In this document: piece after piece, positions 16,202-25,241 of the stretch
How the letters are laid out: each line of letters opens with the position of its first letter
Numbering within the stretch: the stretch's first letter is position 1
From: Paraburkholderia sp. CNPSo 3274
GTDB lineage: Bacteria; Pseudomonadota; Gammaproteobacteria; Burkholderiales; Burkholderiaceae
DNA length: 64,000 nt
Assembly (NCBI RefSeq): GCF_024206475.1
Contig: NZ_JAMBPR010000008.1
Span: forward strand, 62,001-126,000
Direction of reading: 5' to 3'
The notes under the pieces: generated by a model
Told to the model about the DNA's origin: nothing
Databases searched by the model: none
Seen by the model: only the letters and a program-made list of their open reading frames with translations
Program-made: the position numbers and the translations under genes

Positions 16202-16945
16202 TCACTCGCCAGCAATGTCGCCATTGAGCAGTCGCTTTACCGCCTCGACGGGCCAAAGTAGTCGACGATTCGGAAGCTTTGTCGGCCGCACCCCGTGATA
16301 ACTGCCCGTTTCCGAGTAGCGCTTTCTGACCGACTGAGGCTCGACCGCCAGCACCGCAGCGAGCTCTTCCGTTGACAGGTGTTCCCTGTTCTCCGGAACA
16401 GGCATGGGCGATCGAGCCAGCGACTTCCCGCTGCCTGTCTGGACTGCGGCTCCCGCATCCTGAGCAGCGAGTCTGGCGGCGAGCGCATCAATGACCCTCG
16501 CGGATTGCGCCGCATACTCGACTATCTCCGCGGGAATGAAATCGACCTGACCAGCATTCGTCTTGTGGCCGTACAAGGCGCGACAAAGCCGAATCCACTC
16601 GGTCTCAATGTCCATGTCGTCACACCAGATCAGGAATTTGTGCGGCTTTAGTTCGACCGGCGTGACTTCGCCGTTTTCCTGATCATCTTCGCAGCGCCAC
16701 GTCCACTTACGCCAGATTTGACGGGCGTCGGAAAAGCGCTCATTGCCGCCCCCCGTGAAGATTCGACCATCAAGCCCTACGCCGCCATTCGGAATCTCGG
16801 CGCAATCGGGCGGTGGATGAATCCCTGACACGATCAACGTCCCATCAATGGGCGTCCAGGTCGGCCGGTCGAGGTACTCCTTCAATACGGCATAAAGCTG
16901 CCTAGCGGCAGCGATGCGTTCTGGTGGTGTTCGGTCTTCCGTCAT
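16202..16945 (-). CDS. Hypothetical protein with C-terminal HTH (excisionase-like)
   Basis: I chose the ATG at 16943-16945 (MTEDRTPPERIAAARQLYAV); the frame is longer upstream but unsupported. The 247-aa protein has an N-terminal region rich in Trp and Asp without a known motif and a C-terminal helix-turn-helix: HLSTEELAAVLAVEPQSVRK followed by LPNRRLLWPVEAVKRLLNGD. The latter resembles the MerR/AlpA/excisionase wing that reads RRLLWPxE. It lies next to the integrase gene in the place where AlpA-like regulators sit in CP4-57-type islands, so control of excision is a reasonable guess. Confidence 0.65.
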   Translation of the reverse strand: MTEDRTPPERIAAARQLYAVLKEYLDRPTWTPIDGTLIVSGIHPPPDCAEIPNGGVGLDGRIFTGGGNERFSDARQIWRKWTWRCEDDQENGEVTPVELKPHKFLIWCDDMDIETEWIRLCRALYGHKTNAGQVDFIPAEIVEYAAQSARVIDALAARLAAQDAGAAVQTGSGKSLARSPMPVPENREHLSTEELAAVLAVEPQSVRKRYSETGSYHGVRPTKLPNRRLLWPVEAVKRLLNGDIAGE

Positions 16946-17221
16946 ATCCCCGGCTTCGTAAGTTGATTCGCGGCGGCGATGGCCGCGAGCCGTGAATTTT
17001 ATCGCGCCGCGAGTCGGTGATGGAATGACGTCGCGTCGCCGCATCTTGAGAAGAGCCCTACCATCGCAACATCCACGTCAGTAAGCCGTCGCGCAGCTTA
17101 GGGCTATAGGCTCCCATCCGAGAATTTCGTTGACAGCCGGGGCTCGCTGATCCAGCTTTAAAGGCATCGGCCGGTTTTCTCGCATCGCCGAAACTCCGTG
17201 CCCTTACGCCAGGGGGTGCCC

Positions 17222-18790
17222 ATGCCGCTTACCGATCTGGAAATTCGCCGTGTAGCGCCGCGAGCAAAGACGTATCGGATCTCGGACGGTCGCGGAATGT
17301 ATCTCGAAATCGCACCCACCGGAGGAAAGTACTGGCGCCTCAAATACCGTTTCCTCGACCGGGAGAAGCGGCTGGCGCTTGGCGTCTACCCTGACGTGAC
17401 GCTCGCCCATGCTCGCCGCAAGCGCGAAGAGGCGCGTGCAATGTTGGCGGACGGTGTTGACCCAGGAGAGGCTAAGAAAGAGAAGAAGCGCATGGCCCGA
17501 CTCAACGCGGCGGCGACATTCGAAGCAGTTGCGCTGGAGTGGTTCGAGACACAGGCTCCAGGTTGGGCGACCAGCCATTCCGAGAAGATCATGGGACGCT
17601 TGAAGAAGGACTTGTTCCCTTGGCTCGGCTCGCGGCCGATTGCGGACATCACTTCGCCGGAAGTATTCGAAGTGCTACGTCGGGCCGAATCGAGAGGGGC
17701 TCACGATACCGCGCATCGGCTCCATCAGAATTGCGGGCAGGTGTTCCGCTACGCAGTTGCGACCGGGCGCGCCGCCCGCGATGTCAGTGCCGACCTACGC
17801 GGCGCGCTGCGACCGAATCGGCATACTCATTTCGCGTCGATCACGGACCCCTCAAAGGTCGGCGAGATGCTCCGCGCATTTGATGGCTTTTCGGGCACGC
17901 TTGTGGTACGCGCTGCCCTGCGGTTAGCGCCGTTGTTGTTCGTACGCCCCGGCGAGCTGAGGCGGGCCGAATGGGCAGAGATTGACCTCGAGCGGGGCCA
18001 ATGGCGCTTTATCGTGTCCAAGACGAAGACCGAGCATCTGGTGCCGCTTGCTACGCAGGCAGTCCAAATGTTAAGAGAATTGCAGGTGGTCACCGGCCAG
18101 TGGCGCTACGTATTCCCGGGCCGCGATCGCAGAAAACCGATGAGCGGTGCGGCTATCAATGCCGCGCTTCAACGACTCGGTTACGACACGAAAACGGAGA
18201 TCACCGGCCATGGTTTTCGCGCAATGGCGCGCACGATTCTGCATGAGGGTCTCCGCTTCCCAGCCGACGTCATCGAGCACCAACTTGCCCACCGCGTACC
18301 CGGTGCGCTTGGCAACGCCTACAACCGCACCCGCTTTATCGAGGATCGGATCGCGATGATGCAGGCTTGGGCAGATTACCTGGACCGGCTTAAACTGGGT
18401 GAGATAGAGGGCCGAAGCGGCCGAGAAGCGTTTGAAGCACGCGAATTTTTGCGTCACCATGTGACAGCAATTGGTGGAGACGATGCCATGAGCACGATAA
18501 CGGTCACCGCGCGGGGCCGCGTGACGTTCTCGAACGAGGTATTGCAGCACCTAGGCATCGAGCCCGGTGGGAAGGTGGAGCTGCACCTGCTGCCGAATGG
18601 CCGCGCCGAGTTGAGGGCCGCACGCACGAAGAGCTCCTTCCAGGATCTGCGGGGCATCCTGAAGAGCAGGACAAACGGCGCTCGCTTGAGCATTCGGCAA
18701 ATCAACGAAGCGACGGCCGAAGCCGGCCTTGCATCGCCGGACAACGACAACAAGCGTGACGACAGCGCGCCTGACCCGCGCGAACCGTAA
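17222..18790 (+). CDS. Tyrosine integrase with fused AbrB-like C-terminal domain
   Basis: I chose the ATG at 17222 after AGGGGG. The 522-aa protein has the DUF4102 arm-binding domain of P4-type integrases (MPLTDLEIRRVAPRAKTYRI, LGVYPDVTLAHARRKREEAR), a core-binding domain, and a catalytic domain with R242 (VRPGELRRAEW), K267 (SKTKTEH), H330/R333 (GHGFRAMA), H357 and nucleophile Y367 (AYNRTRF). Unusually, about 100 residues follow, containing STITVTARGRVTFSNEVLQH and EPGGKVELHLLPNGRAEL, a SpoVT-AbrB/MazE-like swapped-hairpin domain. The gene reads toward the tRNA-Ala 3' end, its probable attachment site. Confidence 0.95.
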   Translation: MPLTDLEIRRVAPRAKTYRISDGRGMYLEIAPTGGKYWRLKYRFLDREKRLALGVYPDVTLAHARRKREEARAMLADGVDPGEAKKEKKRMARLNAAATFEAVALEWFETQAPGWATSHSEKIMGRLKKDLFPWLGSRPIADITSPEVFEVLRRAESRGAHDTAHRLHQNCGQVFRYAVATGRAARDVSADLRGALRPNRHTHFASITDPSKVGEMLRAFDGFSGTLVVRAALRLAPLLFVRPGELRRAEWAEIDLERGQWRFIVSKTKTEHLVPLATQAVQMLRELQVVTGQWRYVFPGRDRRKPMSGAAINAALQRLGYDTKTEITGHGFRAMARTILHEGLRFPADVIEHQLAHRVPGALGNAYNRTRFIEDRIAMMQAWADYLDRLKLGEIEGRSGREAFEAREFLRHHVTAIGGDDAMSTITVTARGRVTFSNEVLQHLGIEPGGKVELHLLPNGRAELRAARTKSSFQDLRGILKSRTNGARLSIRQINEATAEAGLASPDNDNKRDDSAPDPREP

Positions 18791-18848
18791 GCGGTCCCAA
18801 AGCTTGACCCGGCAGGGCGATCTATATGGATTGGCGTGTACCAAATCC

Positions 18849-18868
18849 GGTTACATGGCGGTTACATG
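18849..18868 (+). repeat. Tandem GGTTACATG pair near att site
   Basis: GGTTACATG occurs at 18849-18857 and 18860-18868, an 11-bp period, between the integrase stop and the tRNA. Short direct repeats beside an attachment core are typical arm-type binding sites for integrase or excisionase. Role inferred from position. Confidence 0.35.
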
Positions 18869-18883
18869 AACCGCAAAAACAGA

Positions 18884-18916
18884 AAAGGGTTACAGGCAAA
18901 TCACCTGTAACCCTTT
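18884..18916 (-). terminator. Intrinsic terminator downstream of tRNA-Ala
   Basis: AAAGGGTTACAGG (18884-18896) pairs perfectly with CCTGTAACCCTTT (18904-18916) around a 7-nt loop. Read on the minus strand it follows the tRNA 3' end by eight bases and is followed by a T-rich run (TTTTCTGTTTTTG). It probably ends the tRNA transcript, and can also block read-through from the integrase. Confidence 0.8.
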
Positions 18917-18924
18917 GATTTTCT

Positions 18925-19000
<76 letters not shown>

Positions 19001-19067
19001 AACGAACTACCGATTCTACACACACAAAATCCGTTTTGCCAAGCGTCAAATTTGACCCCAAGCAAAA

Positions 19068-19418
19068 CTACTTCGACGGCGCTCCAGCGAGCACCCAGCC
19101 CACGACGGAATGGATATCCGCAGCGCTCATCCCCGGGTGAGACGGCATAGGAATAGCGCCCCAAACCCCAGCCCCACCGTCCCGCACCTTCTTCTCCAGC
19201 TTGGCCTGGGCCGCAGCATCGCCCTTGTACTTCGCAGCCACATCCTTAAACGAAGGCCCAACAAGCTTGCGATCCACCGCATGGCATCCCATGCAAGCAT
19301 TCACCTGAGCCACCTTCAACCCATCCGCCACAGCAGCAAAAGCCGGCGAAGCGAGACCCAAACCAGCCCCAGCAACCACCACCCCAGCAGCAACCCCACC
19401 AACAAAACGCAGCATCAC
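19068..19418 (-). CDS. Class I c-type cytochrome, periplasmic
   Basis: This 116-aa protein has a signal peptide (MMLRFVGGVAAGVVVAGAGL, cleaved near AFA) and a mature domain with heme site CMGCH (VNACMGCHAVDRKLVGPSF) and axial Met in GAIPMPSHPGMS. The size and PMPSH motif match cytochrome c551/c8-type electron carriers. It overlaps the end of the BON gene by four bases and is its downstream partner in the same operon. Confidence 0.93.
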   Translation of the reverse strand: MMLRFVGGVAAGVVVAGAGLGLASPAFAAVADGLKVAQVNACMGCHAVDRKLVGPSFKDVAAKYKGDAAAQAKLEKKVRDGGAGVWGAIPMPSHPGMSAADIHSVVGWVLAGAPSK

Positions 19419-20197
19419 AAAGCCCCCGTATTCCCCGGCTTCGTAGCCGACGAATTAGTCACGGGCGCGGGCGGTTGGTGATCGATAGGCTGCGAGGTCA
19501 CGCCCGCATCCGGCACCGCCCCGACCGTCGGCGCATCGGCAGCAGGAGCCGCCGCCGGTGCGCTGGGCGCAGCCGCCGTCGCCACCGCCGCCTGTTGCGG
19601 GTCGATGTACTGGTAGCACTTCACCACCTGCGCCACGCCCATCACCCCGGCCGTCGCGTTGGCGGCGATACTGCCTTCATTCGGCGTAACGAGCCCCATC
19701 AGATAGATCGTGCCGCGCTCGCTCACCACCTTGAAGTTGTTCGCGGAGATGTCCTTATAGGCAATCAGCTCCGCCTTCACGCGTCCTTCGAGGTAAGAGT
19801 CGTTTGCGCGCGAGGAGAACGAGCTAGCCGGCTGCACCGCCAGCTCGTTGACGATCGATGCGACGTTCGTCACGGCTCGCACAATGCTCTCGGCCTTCTG
19901 CTTCGAGGCGTCGTCGGGCACTTCACCCGTGAGCAGCACGCGCTGGTTGAACACCGCCACGTTCACATGCGCCGTATCGGGCAGTTGCTTGCTGAGATCA
20001 GCCAGCGCCTTCACCTGGATCTCGCGGTCTTCGGTTTGCGATCCCACCGTGCGGCGGTCGGTTGCCACCAGCGCCGTGCCGCCTGCCGCGCCCGCCAGCG
20101 CCAGGAAGCAGCCCTGCAGGCTTGCGCAGAGCGAGGCTGCGAAGCCGATCGTCAGCGTGGTCCGTGCCAGCGCGCGCGTCATGCCGTATCTGCTCAT
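19415..20197 (-). CDS. BON domain lipoprotein (DolP/YraP-like)
   Basis: I chose the ATG at 20195-20197 behind AGGGGAAG; the frame also contains a TTG one codon upstream. The 260-aa protein has a lipoprotein signal ending at GCFLALAGAAGG and two BON domains (about residues 60-130 and 135-205; NVAVFNQRVLLTGEVPD and VVSERGTIYLMGLVTP). A Pro/Ala-rich tail follows. DolP-type proteins bind anionic phospholipid and support outer-membrane integrity. The gene lies between the SIS gene and cytochrome c on the same strand, a common Burkholderia order after rsmI-yraN; the equivalent E. coli cluster is rsmI-yraN-diaA-dolP. Confidence 0.92.
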   Translation of the reverse strand: MSRYGMTRALARTTLTIGFAASLCASLQGCFLALAGAAGGTALVATDRRTVGSQTEDREIQVKALADLSKQLPDTAHVNVAVFNQRVLLTGEVPDDASKQKAESIVRAVTNVASIVNELAVQPASSFSSRANDSYLEGRVKAELIAYKDISANNFKVVSERGTIYLMGLVTPNEGSIAANATAGVMGVAQVVKCYQYIDPQQAAVATAAAPSAPAAAPAADAPTVGAVPDAGVTSQPIDHQPPAPVTNSSATKPGNTGAL

Positions 20198-20225
20198 CAA
20201 CTTCCCCTCTCTTCGTCTTACGGTG

Positions 20226-20813
20226 TCAGTCTTCGCCCAGCAGCATCGCGTCGATGCCGTCGCACAGGCAGTGGATAGTTAACAGATGCACTTCCTGAAT
20301 ACGCGCCGTCCGGTTGCTCGGCACGCACAGCTGGATGTCGGTATCGGCGAGCACGCCGTTCACGTCGCCGCCGCCCTTGCCGGTCAGCGCGATCACGACC
20401 ATTTCGCGTTCGTGCGCTTCCTGAATGGCAGCCAGCACGTTCACGGAGTTGCCCGAGGTCGTGATGGCGAGCAGCACGTCGCCGGGCTGGCCGAGCGCAC
20501 GCACCTGCTTCGCGAACACCTGCTCGTACGCATAGTCGTTGGCAACGGCGGTGAGCACCGAGGCGTCGGTGGTCAGCGCGAGCGCGGGCAGGCCCGGGCG
20601 TTCGCGCTCGAACCGGCCGATCAGTTCGGCGGCGCATTGCTGGGCGTTGGCGGCAGATCCGCCATTGCCGCATGCGAGGATCTTGTTGCTGTTCGCGAGC
20701 GCGGCGAACATCGTATCGACCGCGGCGGCAATCGGGACCGCCAGGGTTTCCATGGCCGCGAGCGTAATGGCTGCGCTATCGCGGAAGTGCTGTTGAATGC
20801 GTTCGACGGACAT
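20226..20813 (-). CDS. SIS domain protein, DiaA/GmhA-like
   Basis: This 195-aa protein starts at [20 protein letters not shown]. The SIS fold shows sugar-phosphate-binding residues in [20 protein letters not shown] and [18 protein letters not shown]. By sequence it lies between phosphoheptose isomerase GmhA and the DnaA-binding protein DiaA. Its place between yraN and the BON gene matches diaA in E. coli, so a replication-initiation role is as likely as heptose synthesis. It is 28 nt upstream of the BON gene. Confidence 0.9.
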   Translation of the reverse strand: MSVERIQQHFRDSAAITLAAMETLAVPIAAAVDTMFAALANSNKILACGNGGSAANAQQCAAELIGRFERERPGLPALALTTDASVLTAVANDYAYEQVFAKQVRALGQPGDVLLAITTSGNSVNVLAAIQEAHEREMVVIALTGKGGGDVNGVLADTDIQLCVPSNRTARIQEVHLLTIHCLCDGIDAMLLGED

Positions 20814-20925
20814 CGACTCTCTAATCTGTACTGCGTGTATCGCAAATTTCCGCGTGGTGCGGCGTGCCGCAAGTTTAGCGCACTCGAGGGCGTTCATTTT
20901 CACCCTTCTTTTTATTGCCTCAGTT

Positions 20926-21435
20926 TTAGCTCTCGTGTGCGTCTGCATGAAACGCGTCGCGCAGCCACACGAGCCGGCCGCTCTCGAACGCGATCACGTC
21001 GAAGCGGCACGCGGGCGGCGTTCGCGCTTGCGTGTCCGCTTTGCCGTTCGCATCGGCGGCGCGCCACGTCGTGAGAAAGTAGCGCGCCGCACGCAACACG
21101 CGCTGCTGCTTGCGCCACCCCACGCTCGCCGCCGCGCCGCCGAATTCCGGCCGCGCACGTGCACGCACTTCCACGAAAACCAGCGTACCGTCGCGCTCGC
21201 GCATCACGAGGTCGAGTTCGCCGCCGCGGCAATTCACGTTGCGCGCAACTAGCTCCAGGCGCTCGCGCCGCAAAAACGCTAACGCGTGCGCTTCGAAACG
21301 TGCGCCTGTCGCGCGGCGTTGGGCATTCGACCGTGCTCGCGCACAAAAGTTGTCTACGCGTGCGCGTTCGCTCGCGCCGCTTCCCTCGGGTGCGCTTGCG
21401 CCCGCGTGGCACAATGTCGGCCTCTTAGCTTGCAT
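20926..21435 (-). CDS. yraN: YraN family (UPF0102) nuclease-fold protein
   Basis: I chose the ATG at 21433-21435, which avoids overlapping divergent rsmI; the frame is open further upstream. The 169-aa protein has a long Ala/Arg-rich leader and then the UPF0102 core: [31 protein letters not shown] and [15 protein letters not shown]. The D...ExR pattern is that of Holliday-junction-resolvase-like nucleases. The biochemical role is unknown. It is divergent from rsmI, with only 16 nt between the starts, an arrangement seen in many Burkholderia. Confidence 0.9.
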   Translation of the reverse strand: MQAKRPTLCHAGASAPEGSGASERARVDNFCARARSNAQRRATGARFEAHALAFLRRERLELVARNVNCRGGELDLVMRERDGTLVFVEVRARARPEFGGAAASVGWRKQQRVLRAARYFLTTWRAADANGKADTQARTPPACRFDVIAFESGRLVWLRDAFHADAHES

Positions 21436-21451
21436 TCGCGTGTTCCGTGTC

Positions 21452-22354
21452 ATGAAGTCCCTCTCGTCCCCCTTCGAACTCGCACAGGCCCAGCAGTATC
21501 CGGCCGCCACGCTGTACGTCGTGGCCACGCCCATCGGCAATGTCGCCGACATCACCTTGCGCGCGCTGCACGTGCTCGGTCTCGTCGATCGCATCGCCGC
21601 CGAAGACACGCGCAACACCGGCCAGCTCCTCGCGCGCTACGGTATTTCGAAGCCGCTCGTCGCCGTGCACGAGCACAACGAACGCGAGGCGGCGCAGCGC
21701 GTGATCGAATTTCTGCGCGCGGGCGAGCGCGTCGCCTGCGTTTCCGACGCGGGCACGCCAGGCATTTCCGATCCGGGCGCCAAGCTCGTGGATGCCGTGC
21801 GCGCCGCCGGCCTGAACGTCGTGCCGCTGCCGGGCGCGAGCGCGCTCGCAACGGCGCTTTCCGCTGCCGGCGACTGGGTGTCCACCTTCACGTTCCTCGG
21901 TTTTCTGCCGTCCAAGCCCAAGCAACGCGCGGGTGCATTGCAGCCGCTCGCCGCGCATACGCACGCGATGGTGTTTTACGAAGCCCCGCATCGCATCGTC
22001 GAAGCCGTGCAGTCGCTCGCCGATGCGTTCGGTCCCGAGCGCCGCATCCTCATCGCCCGCGAATTGACGAAGCTACACGAGTCGCTCTGGAGCGGCACCC
22101 TGGCCGAAGCGCCAACGTGGCTCGCAGCGGATGCGAACCGTCAGCGCGGCGAGTTCGTGTTGGTGGTAGAAGGCGCGAGCGAGCAGGCAGAAGGCGAAGC
22201 CGATCACGACGCGCTCTTGCGCGTGCTGCTTCAGGAAGTGCCGGTGAAGGGCGCGGCGAAGATCGCGGCGGCGCTCACGGGCGCGTCGCGCAATGCGCTC
22301 TACGCGCGGGCGCTGGAATTGAAGGGTGAAGGCGAGGAAGACGAAAACGACTGA
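21452..22354 (+). CDS. rsmI: 16S rRNA (cytidine-1402-2'-O)-methyltransferase
   Basis: This 300-aa tetrapyrrole-methylase-fold enzyme 2'-O-methylates C1402 of 16S rRNA in the decoding centre. Diagnostic segments are [67 protein letters not shown] and [20 protein letters not shown]. The start [20 protein letters not shown] was chosen because family homology begins just after it, although the frame is open for 114 codons upstream across yraN. An acidic tail closes the protein. Confidence 0.97.
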   Translation: MKSLSSPFELAQAQQYPAATLYVVATPIGNVADITLRALHVLGLVDRIAAEDTRNTGQLLARYGISKPLVAVHEHNEREAAQRVIEFLRAGERVACVSDAGTPGISDPGAKLVDAVRAAGLNVVPLPGASALATALSAAGDWVSTFTFLGFLPSKPKQRAGALQPLAAHTHAMVFYEAPHRIVEAVQSLADAFGPERRILIARELTKLHESLWSGTLAEAPTWLAADANRQRGEFVLVVEGASEQAEGEADHDALLRVLLQEVPVKGAAKIAAALTGASRNALYARALELKGEGEEDEND

Positions 22355-22395
22355 GCCGCCAGCCAAGGCCGTCAAAAGCACGAGCCAGAAAAACC

Positions 22396-22423
22396 GAAGG
22401 GCCGCCCAAAAAGGCGGCCCTTC
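22396..22423. terminator. Hairpin between convergent rsmI and rlpA
   Basis: GAAGGGCCGCC (22396-22406) pairs with GGCGGCCCTTC (22413-22423) around a CAAAAA loop. It is a strong 11-bp stem in the convergent gap without a T run; probably a bidirectional transcription end. Confidence 0.6.
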
Positions 22424-22503
22424 GCATATGCATCCAACGCTACCAGGCGGTTCAGTCTCAGGCGCGTCGCGGCGCACTCAGCGCCACACCCAGCCGAAAG
22501 CGC

Positions 22504-23103
22504 TTAGTGATCGATGTTCGAGTTCGCGGCAACCATCTCCGCTTGCGCGACCTTCGCTTCCTGACGCGAGAGGCCTTCGATGTTCACCTTCGCCGTACCC
22601 GCGTGCTGCACGCCAAGGAGCTTGGCAGCGGCATACGAGAGGTCGAGCACGCGGCCACGCGCGTACGGGCCACGGTCGTTGATCTTCACCACCACCCACT
22701 TCGACGTGCCGGGCACGCTCACGCGCACATACGAGCCGAGCGGCAGCGTGCGGTGCGCAGCAGTGAGCGCCTTCATGTTGAAGCGCTCGCCGCTTGCGGT
22801 GCGGCGGCCGTGGAACGCGCGGCCGTACCACGAGGCGCGGCCGGTCTCGTGAAACGAGTGGACGTCCGGGCCGTTCTCGTCGATTGCATCGGCGTTCGCG
22901 AGCGAGTTGTCCTTCGCGGTGCCTGATGCGGGCAGCGCAGCGAGCGCGGAGCCGTAGCCCTGCGGCGCGGTGAATGCGGCGTCCTTCGTGCGAAGGGCGT
23001 CGCTGGACGCCTGGTCCTGCTGGCCAGGCGGCATGGCGCAACCGGCCAGAATGGACACGGCTGCGAGACTCCCGAGTCGTCGTCGAGTCAGTCTAAGGTT
23101 CAT
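22504..23103 (-). CDS. rlpA: RlpA-like septal ring lipoprotein
   Basis: I chose MNLRLTRRRLGSLAAVSILA at 23103 because a lipobox (ILAGC) follows within 25 residues. The 199-aa protein carries the double-psi beta-barrel domain: ETGRASWYGRAFHGRRTASG, AAHRTLPLGSYVRVSVPG, VVKINDRGPYARGRVLDLSY. RlpA proteins are outer-membrane lipoproteins; some cleave peptidoglycan lacking stem peptides at the septum. There is no C-terminal SPOR domain, unlike the longer E. coli form. It converges with rsmI. Confidence 0.93.
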   Translation of the reverse strand: MNLRLTRRRLGSLAAVSILAGCAMPPGQQDQASSDALRTKDAAFTAPQGYGSALAALPASGTAKDNSLANADAIDENGPDVHSFHETGRASWYGRAFHGRRTASGERFNMKALTAAHRTLPLGSYVRVSVPGTSKWVVVKINDRGPYARGRVLDLSYAAAKLLGVQHAGTAKVNIEGLSRQEAKVAQAEMVAANSNIDH

Positions 23104-23872
23104 AACATTGCCATCACGTTTTCGAAGCCCGTCCCGCGCCATGTGTGCGCGTTGTCGGAAAGGCTTCGGCGGTCGCGGGCATGGCTTCGCCATCGCTCGC
23201 CTGAAATGAAAAAGGCGAACGCGTGCCAATGCCCGGATGCAGCCCTAATAAGCCGCTAACCGCTAGTTATCTTTCACGTCTGGCGCAACCTGTCCCCGGC
23301 AGCCTGACCAGACCCCACATGCCGCCATCGAACGATGAAACTCGTTCAGGCGCGCCGGAAACTCTCGGCGCACAGGAACGGCGGCGTAGGCCCCACCCAG
23401 CGTCACGGCATGTAGGCCGTTGCAGGCGCGTGGCACCTGGCTGGGCAAGACGTGCGGCGTCGAACGGATCGACACCTGATTTGCCATCTTGTAAGGCAGC
23501 CTCTTTCGGCCAGCCTTCAACAACAGCACTGCTTGACGGCGATGTATGCGACCTCTTTTTTTACGAAGGTCACATCGCCCTTTGAAAGCACGAATTCCGT
23601 GCGTGATGGGTCGCATTATACCCAAAAGTTATTCCTGTCACGCCTCTGCCCCACAAATGTCCATGATTTTTCACTATTGGCGTAACAAAGCCGTTCGTCT
23701 TGCGCCGTCGCAGCCCTTGTCAGACAAGGGATTCCGGCCGACGCGAGCAGCGTCGGCGGCGCTTCCTGCACCCCGGTACAATCGATCCTTTGGTCGGGGC
23801 CACCGGCGCGCACCGTCGCTGTCGAAGCGTTGCTGCGCCCGCCCCGCGAGACACAAACCCCACGATCCCCGC
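23104..23872. other. 769-nt gap upstream of rlpA and the hydrolase gene
   Basis: I find no supported gene; the frames here have Arg-rich, shadow-like composition. Two neighbouring hairpins lie near the right end, CCCTTGT/ACAAGGG (23714-23730) and CCGACGC/GCGTCGG (23738-23756), within the probable leader of the gene at 23873. The divergent promoters of both flanking genes must be here. Confidence 0.45.
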
Positions 23873-24517
23873 ATGAAAGTCACGCTGATTCCCGTCACGC
23901 CGTTCCAGCAAAATTGCTCGCTGCTCGTCGACGAAACGACGAACCGCGCCGCCGTCGTCGATCCGGGTGGCGACCTCGAACGCATCGAAGCCGAGATCGA
24001 GCGTCAGGGCGTGCAGCTGGAAAAGGTGCTGCTCACCCATGGCCACCTCGACCACTGCGCCGGCGCGAAGGCGCTCGCCGCGAAGTTCGGCGTGCCGATC
24101 GAAGGCCCGCAGGAAGACGAGCGCTTCTGGATCGACCAGTTGCCGCAGCAGAGCGTGCGCTTCGGCTTCGGTCACGCCGAGGCGTTCGAGCCCACGCGCT
24201 GGCTTCACGACGGCGACACGGTGCGCTTCGGCAGCGAGGAACTCGAGGTCTACCACTGCCCCGGGCACACGCCGGGTCACGTGATCTTCTTCAGCCGCAA
24301 GCACCGGGTCGCCACGGTCGGCGACGTGCTGTTCGCGGGTTCGATCGGCCGCACGGACTTTCCGCGCGGCAATCATGCGGACCTGATCCGTTCGATCCGC
24401 GAAAAGCTCTGGCCGCTCGGCGACGACGTCACGTTCGTGCCGGGCCATGGCCCGGTTTCGACATTTGGCGAGGAGCGCAGCTCCAACCCGTACGTTGCAG
24501 ATGGCGTACCTGGATGA
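23873..24517 (+). CDS. MBL-fold hydrolase (glyoxalase II-like)
   Basis: This 214-aa metallo-beta-lactamase-fold protein has [20 protein letters not shown] (HxHxDH), [31 protein letters not shown] and a final [13 protein letters not shown]. These match the YcbL-like class of short glyoxalase II / thioesterase homologues, which bind two metals and hydrolyse S-lactoylglutathione-like thioesters. The start was set at the ATG just before the conserved [16 protein letters not shown]. Its TGA overlaps an ATG of the next gene, so the two are coupled. Confidence 0.93.
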   Translation: MKVTLIPVTPFQQNCSLLVDETTNRAAVVDPGGDLERIEAEIERQGVQLEKVLLTHGHLDHCAGAKALAAKFGVPIEGPQEDERFWIDQLPQQSVRFGFGHAEAFEPTRWLHDGDTVRFGSEELEVYHCPGHTPGHVIFFSRKHRVATVGDVLFAGSIGRTDFPRGNHADLIRSIREKLWPLGDDVTFVPGHGPVSTFGEERSSNPYVADGVPG

Positions 24518-24531
24518 GAGTGAAAAGTACG

Positions 24532-25164
24532 ATGAATCAAGCCGCTATTGAGGAAATTTACGTCAGCACCGACGTCGAGGCCGATGGTCCTATTCCCGGC
24601 CCACATTCGATGCTGAGTTTCGCTTCGGCGGCGTACACCGCCGACAAGCGTTTGATCGCCACGTTCTCGGCCAATCTCGAGATGCTCGAAGGCGCGGCGC
24701 CGCATCCGGTGCAGGCCGCCTGGTGGGAAACGCAGCCCGAGGCCTGGGCCGCGTGCCGCAAGGATCTGCAAGACCCGGCGGCGGCGCTCGTCGCCTATGT
24801 CGAATGGGTGGAGGCGCTGCCCGGCAAGCCGGTGTTCGTGGCAATGCCGGCGGGCTTCGATTTCACCTTCATGTTCTGGTACATGATGCGCTTCGCCGGG
24901 CGTTGCCCGTTCTCGTGGTCGGCGCTCGACATCAAGACGCTCGCCTTCGCGATGACAGGCCTGCCGTACCGCAAGTGCATCAAGCCGCGCTTTCCGAAGC
25001 ACTGGTTCGACGATCATCCGCACACGCATGTCGCGCTCGACGACGCGATCGAGCAAGGCGCCCTCTTCTGCAACATGCTGGCCGACCTGCGAGCGCAGCA
25101 CGCCGCGCTCGCCGCTGATGGGGACGACTCAGGGCAAAACGCCGCGAGCACTCCGGCAAATTAG
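24532..25164 (+). CDS. DEDD-type 3'-5' exonuclease family protein
   Basis: The 210-aa product begins [20 protein letters not shown], with the first acidic motif of RNase-H-fold exonucleases (DVEADGP). It has [20 protein letters not shown] and [14 protein letters not shown] (second Asp) and [14 protein letters not shown] (final H/D pair). An in-frame ATG at 24514 overlaps the stop of the hydrolase gene and would add six residues. Substrate unknown; homologues are annotated as exonucleases or 3'-5' exoribonucleases. Confidence 0.85.
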   Translation: MNQAAIEEIYVSTDVEADGPIPGPHSMLSFASAAYTADKRLIATFSANLEMLEGAAPHPVQAAWWETQPEAWAACRKDLQDPAAALVAYVEWVEALPGKPVFVAMPAGFDFTFMFWYMMRFAGRCPFSWSALDIKTLAFAMTGLPYRKCIKPRFPKHWFDDHPHTHVALDDAIEQGALFCNMLADLRAQHAALAADGDDSGQNAASTPAN

Positions 25165-25241
25165 GTAATCTCCCTCATCATTTGCGCTTCGCATTGCGCT
25201 CTGTTCTCCTGGCCACTAACATTCAGGAATACAGCGACGCA

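Noticed and set aside
1-18900. Second attachment-site copy (tRNA 3' end)
   Set aside because: I did not find a repeat of the tRNA 3' sequence within the island part of the window, so no left boundary can be placed.
23263-23625. 120-codon minus-strand frame upstream of rlpA
   Set aside because: Basic, Arg-rich, no ribosome site and no recognised family; left as non-coding.
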